Below, one piece after another: positions 27,801-36,311 of a DNA stretch of 64,000 nt. The DNA comes from Azoarcus_F sp036734105 (GTDB taxonomy: Bacteria > Pseudomonadota > Gammaproteobacteria > Burkholderiales > Rhodocyclaceae): positions 62,001 through 126,000 of the forward strand of contig DAIMZH010000002.1 of NCBI GenBank assembly GCA_036734105.1. Direction: 5' to 3'. Each line of letters begins with the position of its first letter. Position 1 is the first letter of the stretch. The translations under genes and the position numbers were made by a program. A model generated the notes under the pieces. The model saw nothing but the letters and a program-made list of their open reading frames with translations, searched no databases and had not been told where the DNA came from.

Positions 27801-27998
27801 CCATTCGAGCGGCAACTGCCCGGCGGCAGGCAGAAAGTCCAGGTTCAGGTGGGTGGCGAGAAAGACTTCGAGTGAGCTCGCCGCCGGTCGGGATGCGGCA
27901 TCATCCATGACCCGCTGCAAGGTGGCGCTGACCTGAGCCAGCAACAGCCGATGACCCGCATGCTGGCGCGCCTCAAAACGACCCGCCTCGGTGGACAC
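24849..27998 (-). CDS. eCIS-cluster large protein with coiled coil, 1049 aa
   Basis: No family recognised. A Ser/Gly-rich hinge (SSAGGGGSGGLSQGS) is near residue 388. A strongly charged helical segment at about 620-690 (RQQARLAAEQARLAAEI and repeats of ARLAAE) predicts a coiled coil. A C-terminal region of about 120 residues looks beta-rich (RLVLEDQVGDSIEARI). It could be a scaffold, or functionally replace the missing tape measure, but its composition is not that of known tape measures. The start shown is GTG at 27998, only 8 codons after an in-frame stop and 33 nt from the assembly gap; the true start may be misassembled. Confidence 0.55.
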   Translation of the reverse strand: MSTEAGRFEARQHAGHRLLLAQVSATLQRVMDDAASRPAASSLEVFLATHLNLDFLPAAGQLPLEWLHQRSATLPRLIGLPSGLGVDMVALPEQSVAELIQRHLPARPLDLRQPAGERLRLLLAVSEADYRADLLDIPPTDAVLEDDIYRLFMRAHKAWRVWREQFDGLYHLSEQSVLDEAQVQAMGLPEAEPPPALPASVFASLITEAEALRRAPADPLPHPYQGPLPTAPAAYLAWLQRDDSGAAIPPPPALAEEDGLLVRFAIGQRDEEALANRLRSTQSLLEKLRDLLMLQRQQLDAQTVSLAALAGGVAGDGSGLKVARWLPYTRFERMVTTRPSEADAAPPPTAAASTVVSSARFNTGSAAIMAMPMIAAPVTKSASFSSAGGGGSGGLSQGSADNRRSGVSATARTQTSASGVSGMVRPASGFASSIKFTSAAMGASEFAASLALRPKSVSTLEVGLDASRLDLLARVAKETVSNPAVQAREYRFGVMEHIRPEIGEYAKAYRGMIDLRNTLSDLFDPPFARRLRRDLEQAGALQEAASSTPLRSEQLPNRLESPNALEQRISTETNQTAQSSDAEVVRKWRDQVAVRHYYEALFKAGKILTQWVSIVEARYNELERRLEGLYRQQARLAAEQARLAAEIAAARENLDTLERERLARLSEYALAQTLLAEDWRAAHARWLERERVLETALRGLYYVRPRSVQLGERPPDPLSLRAGRSTDPVPGCQWHEDVDLPEALSPFMDSVSEIALLDWPTLHSLIPRLPLHDVGRFEHLRKSRFDTVGRQVRAPAGSALQVQLDKVLLQNRSVSLARSARALPQPVQRSAQASREALARVMSLADLASNGPASLRRQAEAFRERLEQCQFCLLERLQRISPSLRLHWAQLAELDRLRVDSVAHWPGLERAERDDFDATRSVSELVAWWFRQLSADASADSRASMRNMVRAVLVHAALGNPQGMVSGRVRVPPRLSSPGERLRVVLDAQAAPGTRLQLLDAERRPIARLVLEDQVGDSIEARIVEVLKPGVSIDTRFAVISESLQRPGG

Positions 27999-28019
27999 CC
28001 AGCGCCCTAGGTGGGGCGC

Positions 28020-28661
28020 CTAGCGCCACANNNNNNNNNNCAGCCTTGGCTGTCCGCCATCTTCGCCTATCGCCACCACTGCCAGCGGCACCGCATGACC
28101 CAGCGCGGCGGGAAACCCGCCCAGCGCGAAATTGGCGGCGATGTGGTTTTCAAGGCGATTGCGCGGCCAGGCGTCAACCACCGCCGGGTCTATCGCCAGC
28201 CTTTGCAGCAAGGGCTCGCCTATCACCTCCAGACGGGTGTCGCGGGTGGGATCGAACTCGGTGCGCTGGCAGGGATCGGCGGTCGGCGCATCAAGCTGGC
28301 GGTTGGAACGACGAAACACCAACTGGAACACGCCTGCCGCCGAGTCGCTGCCTGCGTGCTCGAGGTAGTGTTCAATGAGTTCAGCCCATTCGCCACGCAT
28401 CGGGTAATGCAAGCCAAGTGTCTCACCCTGGGCGCTGACCGCAACCCCTGGCGACAGCGTGAAGCCACTGGCATCCCAGCGCAGCGTCAGCCCCGACACC
28501 ACCCCGGGCAGCGCGCTGGCAAGCAACTGCGACAGGCGGGCGTCGGCGTAGTCCTGCCAACGGTCCAGATCGGTTTCGCTCAGATGGCGACCGGCAAACA
28601 GGTTGAGACGCTGCAGCCGATGTCCGGATGCGACCGGGGTGCACAGCAGGATCGGGTCCAT
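28020..28661 (-). CDS. eCIS-cluster protein sharing the FxGr N-terminal module, C-terminus in assembly gap
   Basis: About 200 readable residues from MDPILLCTPVASGHRLQRLN. Residues 20-60 carry LNLFAGRHLSETDLDRWQDY and GVVSGLTLRW, then TLSPGVAVSAQGETLGL: the same ordered pattern as the two preceding proteins. The 3' end runs into ten Ns at 28031-28040 and reads only two codons and a stop beyond, so the true C-terminus is unknown and the gene may be longer. The ATG at 28661 is supported by GGAG 10 nt upstream. Function unknown; probably a baseplate or tail-periphery component by position. Confidence 0.6.
   Translation of the reverse strand: MDPILLCTPVASGHRLQRLNLFAGRHLSETDLDRWQDYADARLSQLLASALPGVVSGLTLRWDASGFTLSPGVAVSAQGETLGLHYPMRGEWAELIEHYLEHAGSDSAAGVFQLVFRRSNRQLDAPTADPCQRTEFDPTRDTRLEVIGEPLLQRLAIDPAVVDAWPRNRLENHIAANFALGGFPAALGHAVPLAVVAIGEDGGQPRLXXXXWR
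28031..28040. other. Assembly gap (10 N)
   Basis: Ten undetermined bases inside the eCIS cluster. Gaps of exactly ten Ns are often placeholders of unknown size. The right flank is the end of an open reading frame; the left flank holds an odd CCTAGGTGGGGCGCCTAG inverted sequence at about 28006-28023. Genes or gene parts could be missing here. Confidence 0.98.
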
Positions 28662-28675
28662 GTCGAATATCTCCG

Positions 28676-30430
28676 TCAGCTTGCCAGATTGGCCCACTGC
28701 TCCAGCAATGCGCGCGGCACATTCAGGCGTCGGCCAAGCTCGATTGCCGCTTCGGCTTGCGCCCGTCGGCTGTCGGCGCGGGCCAGCGCGGCGCCAAACT
28801 CAGGCAACTGCCCCTGCTCGGCCAACGACAGCAGAGTTGGCCACAACACCGCGTCAAAATGCCGATCGACCAGCAGCAGCACGCCCAGCACCTGCCGCGT
28901 GGTGTCGGCGTCATCGGAAAAGCCGGCCAGCAGGCGCGCCCGGGCTCTGTCGGCCTCGGGTGTCAGCGCCCGGGCAGCCGTGAGCCGGGCAAAACCAAGA
29001 CGGCGCAGAAACACGCTGTCTTCATCCTCCATGAGGCGTTCGGGCAGGCTGCCACCTGCTGCAGCGGTGTCGTCGCCAGGGGCGGGCAAGGGCGTGACGA
29101 TGACGTCGCTGGGCAGCGGCGTCACAACTGGCTGGGGCAGGCTGGCACCCAGCGCCAGCACCATGGCGCTCAAGCCGGTCTCAGCCGCACGCACAGGGCG
29201 ACGTGCATACAGCAGACGCCCACCTTCGAGGCGTTGATGAATCGCAGCCCATACGCTTGCGTCGGTGTCCAGCGCATGTACCGGGCGACGTGGATGCAAG
29301 GCCAGACGCAAGGGGTCGATCTGACTCAGCGCGCGTGGATCAGCGCCGTGGTGGCGTTCAAGCTGCAGCGCATGATCGGCATAGTCGACGGCCGACAGCG
29401 GGGCCAGAATCATCACGCTGACCGGTTCGCCGCTGCTCAGGTCGATTGGCGGTAATCTGCGGGACTCGCTCTCGATGAGCGGGACATCACCGGCGCGCAC
29501 AGGGGCAATGAACACCTGGTAGTTTTCGGGAAAGAAACCCTGACGGCCACTCACCGGGTCCACCGCTGCGACTGGCACGCTGCCCACCGGCGGTAGCAGC
29601 GAGAAGTGATCGGCGGCCTGAAAGTCAGCACCCATTCCGGCCGCCGAGCGGGCAAGCAGCAGGTCGGCCAGCAAGGCTTCGTACTGACGCATGAGGTCGG
29701 CCTGCAGCGCACCCGGGGCCAGCCCGCTGCGCACCGGGTGGCGCAGCAGTTCGGCATCCAGCCACTGCGGCACATCATCGCGAATCGCCAGCACACCCAG
29801 CGCCACCGCATCTTCGGGGATCAGCGCCGACACGCGTCCTTGATCGCTGAATTCACGCATCAGCCAGGCGCGGATGGCCAGCGGGTTCTGCTCCGGCAAA
29901 GCTGCTGGCAGCGGGATCAGGCCAAGCTGCACAGCGTCGGCATGAAAAGCCACCTGCGACTCGCGTTGTCCGCCAAGGTCGCGGGGAAACACCTCGGCAC
30001 GATCGGTGCCGACCTCGACATGGCGCAGCACCACGCCATAAAGGCCGCGATCCAGCCGTGAGTATTTGCCATGATTGAGCCGCGACAACAACGCCCTGTC
30101 GTTCAGATCAACCACCAGATCATCGCCCGGCGGCAGCTCCAGCACCCGACCTGCCGGCGTCAGCGCACGGCCCGGCGACAGTCTCAGCTCGCCAGTGAAT
30201 CGGTCAAGCGCCAGATTCAATCCGCGCACCACACCATGGCCCAGCACCCGGCCTACCTCGCGCAGGCGCTGGTCAAGATAGGTCTGATCGCGGGTCAGGT
30301 CATCTGCGGTAAGCAGACGGCCGTCGAAGTAGTTGCTTCGGGTCAGTCTGGGATCGATGTCGCCAATCCGGTCGATACCGGGACGTCCGGCAACCGGATG
30401 GCCGAGAGGTTGAAAACGCACAGCAGACAT
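28676..30430 (-). CDS. eCIS-cluster protein with FDGRLL N-terminal module, 584 aa
   Basis: N-terminal module (about 30-105): SNYFDGRLLTADDLTRDQTY, then LGHGVVRGLNL and LSPGRALTPAGRVLELP. Proteins with this pattern are found in phage-tail-like and eCIS loci without assigned function. The middle is mixed alpha/beta, followed by a Pro-rich hinge (PQPVVTPLPSDVIVTPLPAP, about 440-460) and a C-terminal helical bundle to residue 584. It lies 15 nt after the 296-aa gene and 14 nt before the next gene's start. The N-terminal half resembles both neighbours, pointing to duplication. Likely a tail-periphery or adaptor protein; this is inference from position. Confidence 0.65.
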   Translation of the reverse strand: MSAVRFQPLGHPVAGRPGIDRIGDIDPRLTRSNYFDGRLLTADDLTRDQTYLDQRLREVGRVLGHGVVRGLNLALDRFTGELRLSPGRALTPAGRVLELPPGDDLVVDLNDRALLSRLNHGKYSRLDRGLYGVVLRHVEVGTDRAEVFPRDLGGQRESQVAFHADAVQLGLIPLPAALPEQNPLAIRAWLMREFSDQGRVSALIPEDAVALGVLAIRDDVPQWLDAELLRHPVRSGLAPGALQADLMRQYEALLADLLLARSAAGMGADFQAADHFSLLPPVGSVPVAAVDPVSGRQGFFPENYQVFIAPVRAGDVPLIESESRRLPPIDLSSGEPVSVMILAPLSAVDYADHALQLERHHGADPRALSQIDPLRLALHPRRPVHALDTDASVWAAIHQRLEGGRLLYARRPVRAAETGLSAMVLALGASLPQPVVTPLPSDVIVTPLPAPGDDTAAAGGSLPERLMEDEDSVFLRRLGFARLTAARALTPEADRARARLLAGFSDDADTTRQVLGVLLLVDRHFDAVLWPTLLSLAEQGQLPEFGAALARADSRRAQAEAAIELGRRLNVPRALLEQWANLAS

Positions 30431-30445
30431 GGCGGCTCTCCGTAC

Positions 30446-31336
30446 TCAGCCCTGGCGTTGCAGCCAGGCCAGTTGGCTGGCGCTGACCACGAAGGGTCGC
30501 ACCAGATTGTTGATCGAAATGCGTTGCGGGTTGACGATGACGGCGTCGATATCGTCAACCTCGATGGCTATGCGTGCCAACAGCACGCGCGCGGCCTCGT
30601 CAAAGCGGTCGTTGATGGTGCGCGGCGAGACTCCGTCGTCAAAAGCGTGCAGCAGCCGCGCCTGCATCGCCAGCAAGGCCGCAGCCGAACCGGCATCGTC
30701 GAGGGTCTGCTGTTCGGCTGCGCTGAGCGTGGGCAGCTCGCCCAGCGCCGGGTGGCAGGCCCAGGGGCGGTAGGCGTCGTCGTCCGGGTCGTTTGGTGGC
30801 CGCTCGGGGATCAGGTCAATTTCAACGCTGTCAGCATAGCGGCTGGGTTGGACCGCGTCGGTGCCAAGGTTGAGCTTGCGCGCCAGCACCGGCTGACGGG
30901 CCACCGCGCAGTCCTTGTGACGCACACAGACCTTGAGCCACAACAGCCCGGCATCTGCGTCAAAACCCTCGGTGAGGGTGGCACGCGACTGTGCACTCAT
31001 CCACTCGCCAAGCTCAATGCAATAGGCTTCGTGCACCAGGATCTCGCGTCCAAGCCCGTCAATCCCCAGGCCGGGCGTGACGATTAGCCGCAGCCGAAGC
31101 GAGGTGTCCCGGTCTGCGTGGCTGGCAGGCTGCATGCCAACCCGCATGCCGGCCAGCGTGCCATGACCGTGCAGCCAGTATTGCTGACGATTGACACGCC
31201 TGCGGTGGTATTGCTGTTCGTCGCGCACCGCTTCCAGACCCAGCATCATGCCGGCCTCAAAGGCGACACGACGCAGCGGGTCATCCAGGCGTGCGTCCTG
31301 TTCCAGCGTGGATTGGTCTTCAATGGGAAATGGCAT
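30446..31336 (-). CDS. eCIS-cluster protein, first of three related, 296 aa
   Basis: N-terminal module (about 25-110): FEAGMMLGLEAVRDEQQYHR, HGHGTLAGMRV and LIVTPGLGIDGLGREILVHE. That is the same order of elements as in the 584-aa and gap-truncated genes downstream: a glycine-bearing loop before D..EQ.Y, then hG.G...G, then a pG.aid..Gr strand pair. The rest includes WLKVCVRHKDCAVARQPVLA and a helical C-terminus. Function unknown; found in the slot after the gpI-like tail protein. The start ATG at 31336 follows the end of the upstream gene by 15 nt. Confidence 0.6.
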   Translation of the reverse strand: MPFPIEDQSTLEQDARLDDPLRRVAFEAGMMLGLEAVRDEQQYHRRRVNRQQYWLHGHGTLAGMRVGMQPASHADRDTSLRLRLIVTPGLGIDGLGREILVHEAYCIELGEWMSAQSRATLTEGFDADAGLLWLKVCVRHKDCAVARQPVLARKLNLGTDAVQPSRYADSVEIDLIPERPPNDPDDDAYRPWACHPALGELPTLSAAEQQTLDDAGSAAALLAMQARLLHAFDDGVSPRTINDRFDEAARVLLARIAIEVDDIDAVIVNPQRISINNLVRPFVVSASQLAWLQRQG

Positions 31337-31351
31337 GTTGTCTGGCTCCAG

Positions 31352-33685
31352 TCAGGCACCCGTGCCCGCTGCGTTGATGTGGGTAGGCGAGAAGGCTGCG
31401 GGGTTTTCCAGCAGCCCTTCCCTGCCAAGCAGGGTGTCGCCCAGCACCACGCGACGCGCGTCCGGTTGAGGTTCTACAAAGGTGTCGACCGCCAGCAGCG
31501 GCGACATCCCCAGCACAAAACTGTGTTCGGTCTCGAAAATCCGCCATTGCACATGGGCGGGTACCTCGCGCTGCAGCACCGCCTCCACCTCATTGCGGCG
31601 GCCTGTGCCAGCGCCGTGCAACAGCACTGTCAACTGATTGGCATGGCTTTCGAAAAAGGCCTGAACCTGCTCACGTTCGTCACCAAGCGCCTGCTGGGCC
31701 GAGAACAGCGCGAGAAACTCGCGGGCGTCGCTTTCGGACAGGATCAGGCTTGGCCCGATGCGGCTGTTGCCGCTCATGCCTGTGCCCAGCGTAAGCGGAT
31801 GATCCTGATCGTCCATGTCCACGCCGAGCAAGGTGGCCATGGTGCGCCTGAGCCGGAAGTTTTCAACCGCCACCACTTCGCCGCGTGACACGCCACCATC
31901 GCAGGCGATGTCTAGCGCAAGATTGAGCCCCGCAAGCGTGCCATGCCATTGCTGAAGCAGCGTGCCCAGGCGCAATTGCTCGCGCTGACGTGGCAACGGC
32001 CAATGTGCCGGCAAGTGCACCCCCAGCGAGCTGGCCAGCGATGCAAGCACAGGCGACGGCATGGCGGTCGGCTGCAGCCATTGCTCGGCGCACGCGATGC
32101 GGGCTTCTATTGGGGTAAGCATGCCTTCCATGGCCGCCAGCAGGCGTTCGCGCAGGTCTGCACCGTTGGCCGGGCCGCTTGCGCCGGCGCGCTCCGGCGT
32201 CTCCTGGCGAAACAAGGAAGGCAACCAGGTGTCCTGCCAGTCTGGCCGGGGCGCATGCACGCGCATCGCAAACACCGCCGGTGTGCTGCGCCCATTGCCT
32301 TGCAGCGTGATCTGCAACTGCAGATAACGCCCGGACAGCCGACGCACCGGCCCGTCCGGGCGTTGCAGCAGAATCTCGAACAAGCCAGCCTGACCAGCTT
32401 GATGGCCTGCCAGTGACTCGGTAAAGGGCAGCTCGCTGGGCAGCGGATTCCATAAGGGCGCTGGCTGTGCGAGCAGCGCAGCGCTGCCACGTGCTGCGCT
32501 GTCGTCAAACACCCTGGCGGCCACACGCACCGCACAGCCAGGCGGGATGCGGGCATCCAGATAAAGGCGATGCCAGCTTGTGCCCGGACGTCCACTATCC
32601 AGCACACGGTTGAGCAAGGCGGTGGCCTCCAGCCGGTATTGTGGCCGTGCCAGCGGCGCCAGCAGACGCGGCACCGGGGGCAGGTCCGTGTCTGCGGTCA
32701 ACGGCTCTGCCGCATAGCGAAGCAGGCTGTCGGCGCTGCTGACAAAGCGCAGACCAGCCAGTGAGGCCATGGGATGACGCTCGCGCAACAGCACGGCCTG
32801 TTCATCTTGCAAGGCCAGCACCGCACAATCGCGCTGCACGAATTCGCCAGCCTCAGCCCGTTGCGGGGCCAGCAAGGCCAGACGCTTGTCGGCCAGCACG
32901 CCGATATCCACCGAGAACGGCACGCCCATGCCAATCTCCAGACGCCTGGGAGTGTCGCGTAATGCTTGCCGACGTGCATAAGCCAGCACGGTCTGGCTGC
33001 CAGCTCCGTCGTGACACAGCACAAAAACAGTGCGCTGATGCGCGCACAAGGCCAGGCCTTGCCAGCCGCTTGGCAGATGCTGTTCGGCCACCGTGCGTAG
33101 CGGATGCGGGTTGACGCTGACCGGCTCGAAGCGCTGCGCAATCGGCCTGTAGGGTGCCGGCAAGGGTTCACCTTCGAGCAGCAGCAGGCGATCAGCCGTG
33201 ACACACCAGATACGGCAGTCTGCGTCCACCACACAACGCAACACCGCAACAGGTAGCGGACAAGCAGTCTGCCAGCGCCGACCCAGATGAAACACCAGCA
33301 CGCCATGCTGATCCGCGCCATCGCTGTAAGCTGCGGCAAGACGCTCATCACCGCCCAGCGCAAGGTCAACAAAGCGTCCAGCGGGCGCCAGCAGTGGCTG
33401 CAAGTCCTGGTCTCGCACGGGTCGCCAGGCGCTTGCCGCCCAGCACTCGATGCGGCTGCCATCAGCGGCAAGCCGCGCCACCTGGCCATGACGGTCCAGC
33501 GCCAGCGGGCGCGCTTGTTGCCATGCCAGCAAGGCTTCGTCGGGATCGGTGGCCGGGAGCCATAGCGTCTGGTTCTGCGCCAGCGTCAGGGCGCCAACAC
33601 GCGGCTGCCACTGCAAGCGGGATGACCTGTGGGCAAAATCATCCGGGTCGCGGAACAGAAACCAGAGGCTGTCGAGGCTGTTCAT
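31352..33685 (-). CDS. Phage tail protein (gpI/TIGR02242-like) with propeller-like N-terminus
   Basis: 777 residues from MNSLDSLWFLFRDPDDFAHR. The first about 350 residues are repeated short strands with W, D and G (e.g. RIWCVTADRLLLLEGEPLPA), suggesting a beta-propeller. The region about 545-700 (LASSLGVHLPAHWPLPRQRE, LNLALDIACDGG) fits phage tail protein I/TIGR02242-type domains that complete the baseplate of contractile tails. The start at 33685 lies 10 nt after the baseplate J gene; the longer open frame overlaps that gene and is rejected. Role: baseplate periphery, by family and neighbourhood. Confidence 0.7.
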   Translation of the reverse strand: MNSLDSLWFLFRDPDDFAHRSSRLQWQPRVGALTLAQNQTLWLPATDPDEALLAWQQARPLALDRHGQVARLAADGSRIECWAASAWRPVRDQDLQPLLAPAGRFVDLALGGDERLAAAYSDGADQHGVLVFHLGRRWQTACPLPVAVLRCVVDADCRIWCVTADRLLLLEGEPLPAPYRPIAQRFEPVSVNPHPLRTVAEQHLPSGWQGLALCAHQRTVFVLCHDGAGSQTVLAYARRQALRDTPRRLEIGMGVPFSVDIGVLADKRLALLAPQRAEAGEFVQRDCAVLALQDEQAVLLRERHPMASLAGLRFVSSADSLLRYAAEPLTADTDLPPVPRLLAPLARPQYRLEATALLNRVLDSGRPGTSWHRLYLDARIPPGCAVRVAARVFDDSAARGSAALLAQPAPLWNPLPSELPFTESLAGHQAGQAGLFEILLQRPDGPVRRLSGRYLQLQITLQGNGRSTPAVFAMRVHAPRPDWQDTWLPSLFRQETPERAGASGPANGADLRERLLAAMEGMLTPIEARIACAEQWLQPTAMPSPVLASLASSLGVHLPAHWPLPRQREQLRLGTLLQQWHGTLAGLNLALDIACDGGVSRGEVVAVENFRLRRTMATLLGVDMDDQDHPLTLGTGMSGNSRIGPSLILSESDAREFLALFSAQQALGDEREQVQAFFESHANQLTVLLHGAGTGRRNEVEAVLQREVPAHVQWRIFETEHSFVLGMSPLLAVDTFVEPQPDARRVVLGDTLLGREGLLENPAAFSPTHINAAGTGA

Positions 33686-33695
33686 GATGCGGCTC

Positions 33696-35885
33696 TCAAC
33701 ACAGGTCCGGGATGACCGGAACCGGCACGGCACGACCTCCCGCCGCCGGGCTGCGTTCATCTTCCAGCCCGGCTGGCAGGCCCGGCTGTGTGGTGGCGCT
33801 GCCGCGCTCCACACCGACGCCGACGAGCTCGGGCAACTGATAGGCTGTCAGGGTAATGCGCTCACCCGGCGACAGCGCGTGCCATCCTGACTTGCCCTTC
33901 CGGAACAGGCTGGCCGCATTCACCGCCTGCACACCGGGCACCCGCGACACCTGCACCAGCAGCGGGTTGAGCTGCACTTCAACGCCCATGGGCCAACCCT
34001 TGCCATCATCACCGCCTGGCGCCAGCGCCCAGCAGTAGCTGATGACCGCCTGGCGAACCGCGTCCAGCGTTTCACGCTCGGTCAATGGGTCGCGCACTTG
34101 CACCCGCAGACTGACCGCCAGCGGAATGAATTCGGGGCTGAGCACATACAGCTCGGTGCCAATCAGCACTCGCGGCACCAGATAGTCGAACACATCCTTG
34201 AGCATCCGGCGGCTTGGTCGTGGGGCGGCAGCCAGCGCTGGCTCGGCAGGCGGCATGACAAACAGGCTGACCGCACCGGGCACGCCAAAGCGGTGCGCCT
34301 CTATGCGATCGCCAGGCGTAAAACCCGGCAACACCTCAACCCTGCCCACCGCACAGACCGGATTGAACAACACGAGCTGACGAAAATCCTCGCGCGTCAC
34401 CGCACGATTGCGATGGGTGAGAAACTGCGGAATGCGCTGTTCAGCCTGCTCCACGCTTTCGGCATCCACACCGCCAGCCAGTGGCCAAGGCTGTCGCAGC
34501 CGATGGCGAGCACTGCCATCGACGATTTCGCGCACACTGCCAGCCGACAGATTGCCTGCCTGTCCGCCGCCATGGCGATAAGCCCGGGCACGGATGCGCC
34601 GCCCTGCCGCCGGGCGTCGCCCTGCGTTGAGTCCATCGCCAAAAAATATATGACCGGCCTCGGCATCCAGCCGGAAGATACGCGCATCGGCATCATGGCC
34701 GGCCAGCATGTCCACCGCCTGCCAGGCCACCCAGCCATTTTCGTCTTCGATCTCCAGCTCTAACGAGGCTGCATCGATATTGCGATCGGGCAAGGCCAGC
34801 GCCTGACTCGGCTCGCCATTGCCCACTCCGACGACGAGATCGGTTCTGCGCCCCTGTGCCACGACATCGACTGCATTGACATCGAGATAAGCAAGCGGCA
34901 AATCGGTTTGTTCGCTGCATGACAAACGCAACCAGAAGGCCACCTGTGTCGCCTCGGTGTCACCATCGAGCTCGGGTGGCAGATCGCCAACCCCGGCAAA
35001 CATCGGGTCCGACACCGGAAAATTGACCAGCGAATCGGGATTGCGCGGCAATCGCAAGCGGACCACGCCACAACGTCTGCCACCGTGCGAGCTGTCCGAG
35101 GCGACTTCCAGCGGCAAATCGTGGATGCCGCCACTGGCGTCGCGGCTGATCACCGACCAGCTCAAGCCATGGCCAGCCTGCGTGACTGGCAGCGGACCGA
35201 TGACATCAGTGGTGACCGTGTCATCCATCGGCGCGACACCCATGTTCAGCGTCTCACCGGCAAGGCGCTGACGCAACAGTGGCAGGCTGCCCTGCAACTG
35301 ACGGGGCACGCACAAGGCCAGGTAGTAGCAGCCATCCAGGCTGTCTTTCAGGCTCAGGGCTTCGGTGCCTGCCTGCAGGCTGCGTGGCCTGTAGGCGCTC
35401 AGTTGACCTGTTTGTTGTGGATACTGGTCTCTCAGCACGGCTTCGGTGATACCCATGTCGGCCAGCATGGCCGGGTCAAGCCGCTGCTTGATCATCACCT
35501 TGAGCATGAGTGGCAGCGGTTGCAGCTCGCCAACCGCAGTCAGTGCGACAGTGCCGGCGGTAAATTGCGCGCCGTCGCGCAGCCGAGGTGGCAAGGCAAT
35601 GCTGGTGGGGCTTGCATCCACGCATACCAGACCGCGTGCCGGTCTGGCCGGGCGCAAGGGGATTTGCAGCAGGTTGAGAATGATGCGGCGCTGGCGCTCG
35701 GGAATGAGATTGGCACGGTAGTTGACGGTTTCGGTGATCCACGCAAACAGGTCGATCAGCGCATTGAGCGGGTCTCCGGGGCTTGCTTGCCCAAGCTCCG
35801 GTACATGCGCTGCCACTCTCGCCCGCGCTTCCTCAACCAGATCATCAAAACGTCTGTCATCTAGATTGGGGACTGGTAGAGGCAT
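33696..35885 (-). CDS. Baseplate J-like wedge protein (Afp11/12 type)
   Basis: 729 residues. It opens with MPLPVPNLDDRRFDDLVEEA and then DPLNALIDLFAWITETVNYR, the hallmark start of large putative baseplate assembly proteins (TIGR02243) of contractile injection systems. The core has LDAEAGHIFFGDGLNAGRRP, RAYRHGGGQAGNLSAGSV and EDFRQLVLFNPVCAVGRVEV, matching gpJ/gp6-like wedge folds. It should form the baseplate wedge together with the gp25-like gene upstream. It starts 28 nt after the gp25-like gene. Confidence 0.9.
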   Translation of the reverse strand: MPLPVPNLDDRRFDDLVEEARARVAAHVPELGQASPGDPLNALIDLFAWITETVNYRANLIPERQRRIILNLLQIPLRPARPARGLVCVDASPTSIALPPRLRDGAQFTAGTVALTAVGELQPLPLMLKVMIKQRLDPAMLADMGITEAVLRDQYPQQTGQLSAYRPRSLQAGTEALSLKDSLDGCYYLALCVPRQLQGSLPLLRQRLAGETLNMGVAPMDDTVTTDVIGPLPVTQAGHGLSWSVISRDASGGIHDLPLEVASDSSHGGRRCGVVRLRLPRNPDSLVNFPVSDPMFAGVGDLPPELDGDTEATQVAFWLRLSCSEQTDLPLAYLDVNAVDVVAQGRRTDLVVGVGNGEPSQALALPDRNIDAASLELEIEDENGWVAWQAVDMLAGHDADARIFRLDAEAGHIFFGDGLNAGRRPAAGRRIRARAYRHGGGQAGNLSAGSVREIVDGSARHRLRQPWPLAGGVDAESVEQAEQRIPQFLTHRNRAVTREDFRQLVLFNPVCAVGRVEVLPGFTPGDRIEAHRFGVPGAVSLFVMPPAEPALAAAPRPSRRMLKDVFDYLVPRVLIGTELYVLSPEFIPLAVSLRVQVRDPLTERETLDAVRQAVISYCWALAPGGDDGKGWPMGVEVQLNPLLVQVSRVPGVQAVNAASLFRKGKSGWHALSPGERITLTAYQLPELVGVGVERGSATTQPGLPAGLEDERSPAAGGRAVPVPVIPDLC

Positions 35886-35912
35886 GATGCTTGGCTCCGT
35901 GAAATTCCGGTT

Positions 35913-36311
35913 TCAGCGCGACGGCTCGAGACGCAGGCTCAGACTCAGCTCGTCCGGCATGTTGAGGTGTCGTGCGCGATAGGCGATGCGCACGTGCACC
36001 TCGGCGGGGTTGATGGGCGAGACCTGCACTTGCACAGCTTCGAGCACCACGCGCGGCTCCCAACGTTCCAGCGAGCGGCGAATCACGCCGGCAACAAGCT
36101 GGCGCGTGGTTTCGTTGTTGGGTTGATGGATGAACTGGGTCAGACCTGCACCGAACTCCGGGCGCATCAGGCGCTCGCCGGGCCGCGTCAGCAAGATGTT
36201 GAGCATGGACTCACGCAAGGCCAACTCGTCGCGCGACCAGCCCAGTCGTCCGGTTTCGTCCAGCCCGCCGAGCGGCCAGCCGCCAGGTGACAGAAAGTGC
36301 GTGAGACTCAT
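35913..36311 (-). CDS. gp25-like baseplate wedge protein (Afp9-like)
   Basis: 132 residues, normal for GPW/gp25 proteins. The conserved core is ESMLNILLTRPGERLMRPEF followed by GAGLTQFIHQPN, with the EFG..L lysozyme-like wedge motif. It helps start sheath polymerisation at the baseplate. The start at 36311 overlaps the stop of the upstream membrane protein gene by 4 nt (ATGA); the longer open frame is a shadow of that gene. Confidence 0.92.
   Translation of the reverse strand: MSLTHFLSPGGWPLGGLDETGRLGWSRDELALRESMLNILLTRPGERLMRPEFGAGLTQFIHQPNNETTRQLVAGVIRRSLERWEPRVVLEAVQVQVSPINPAEVHVRIAYRARHLNMPDELSLSLRLEPSR

Noticed and set aside
28011..29237. Plus-strand frame across the gap
   Set aside because: Crosses the Ns and is antisense to two minus-strand genes with conserved motifs; not a gene.
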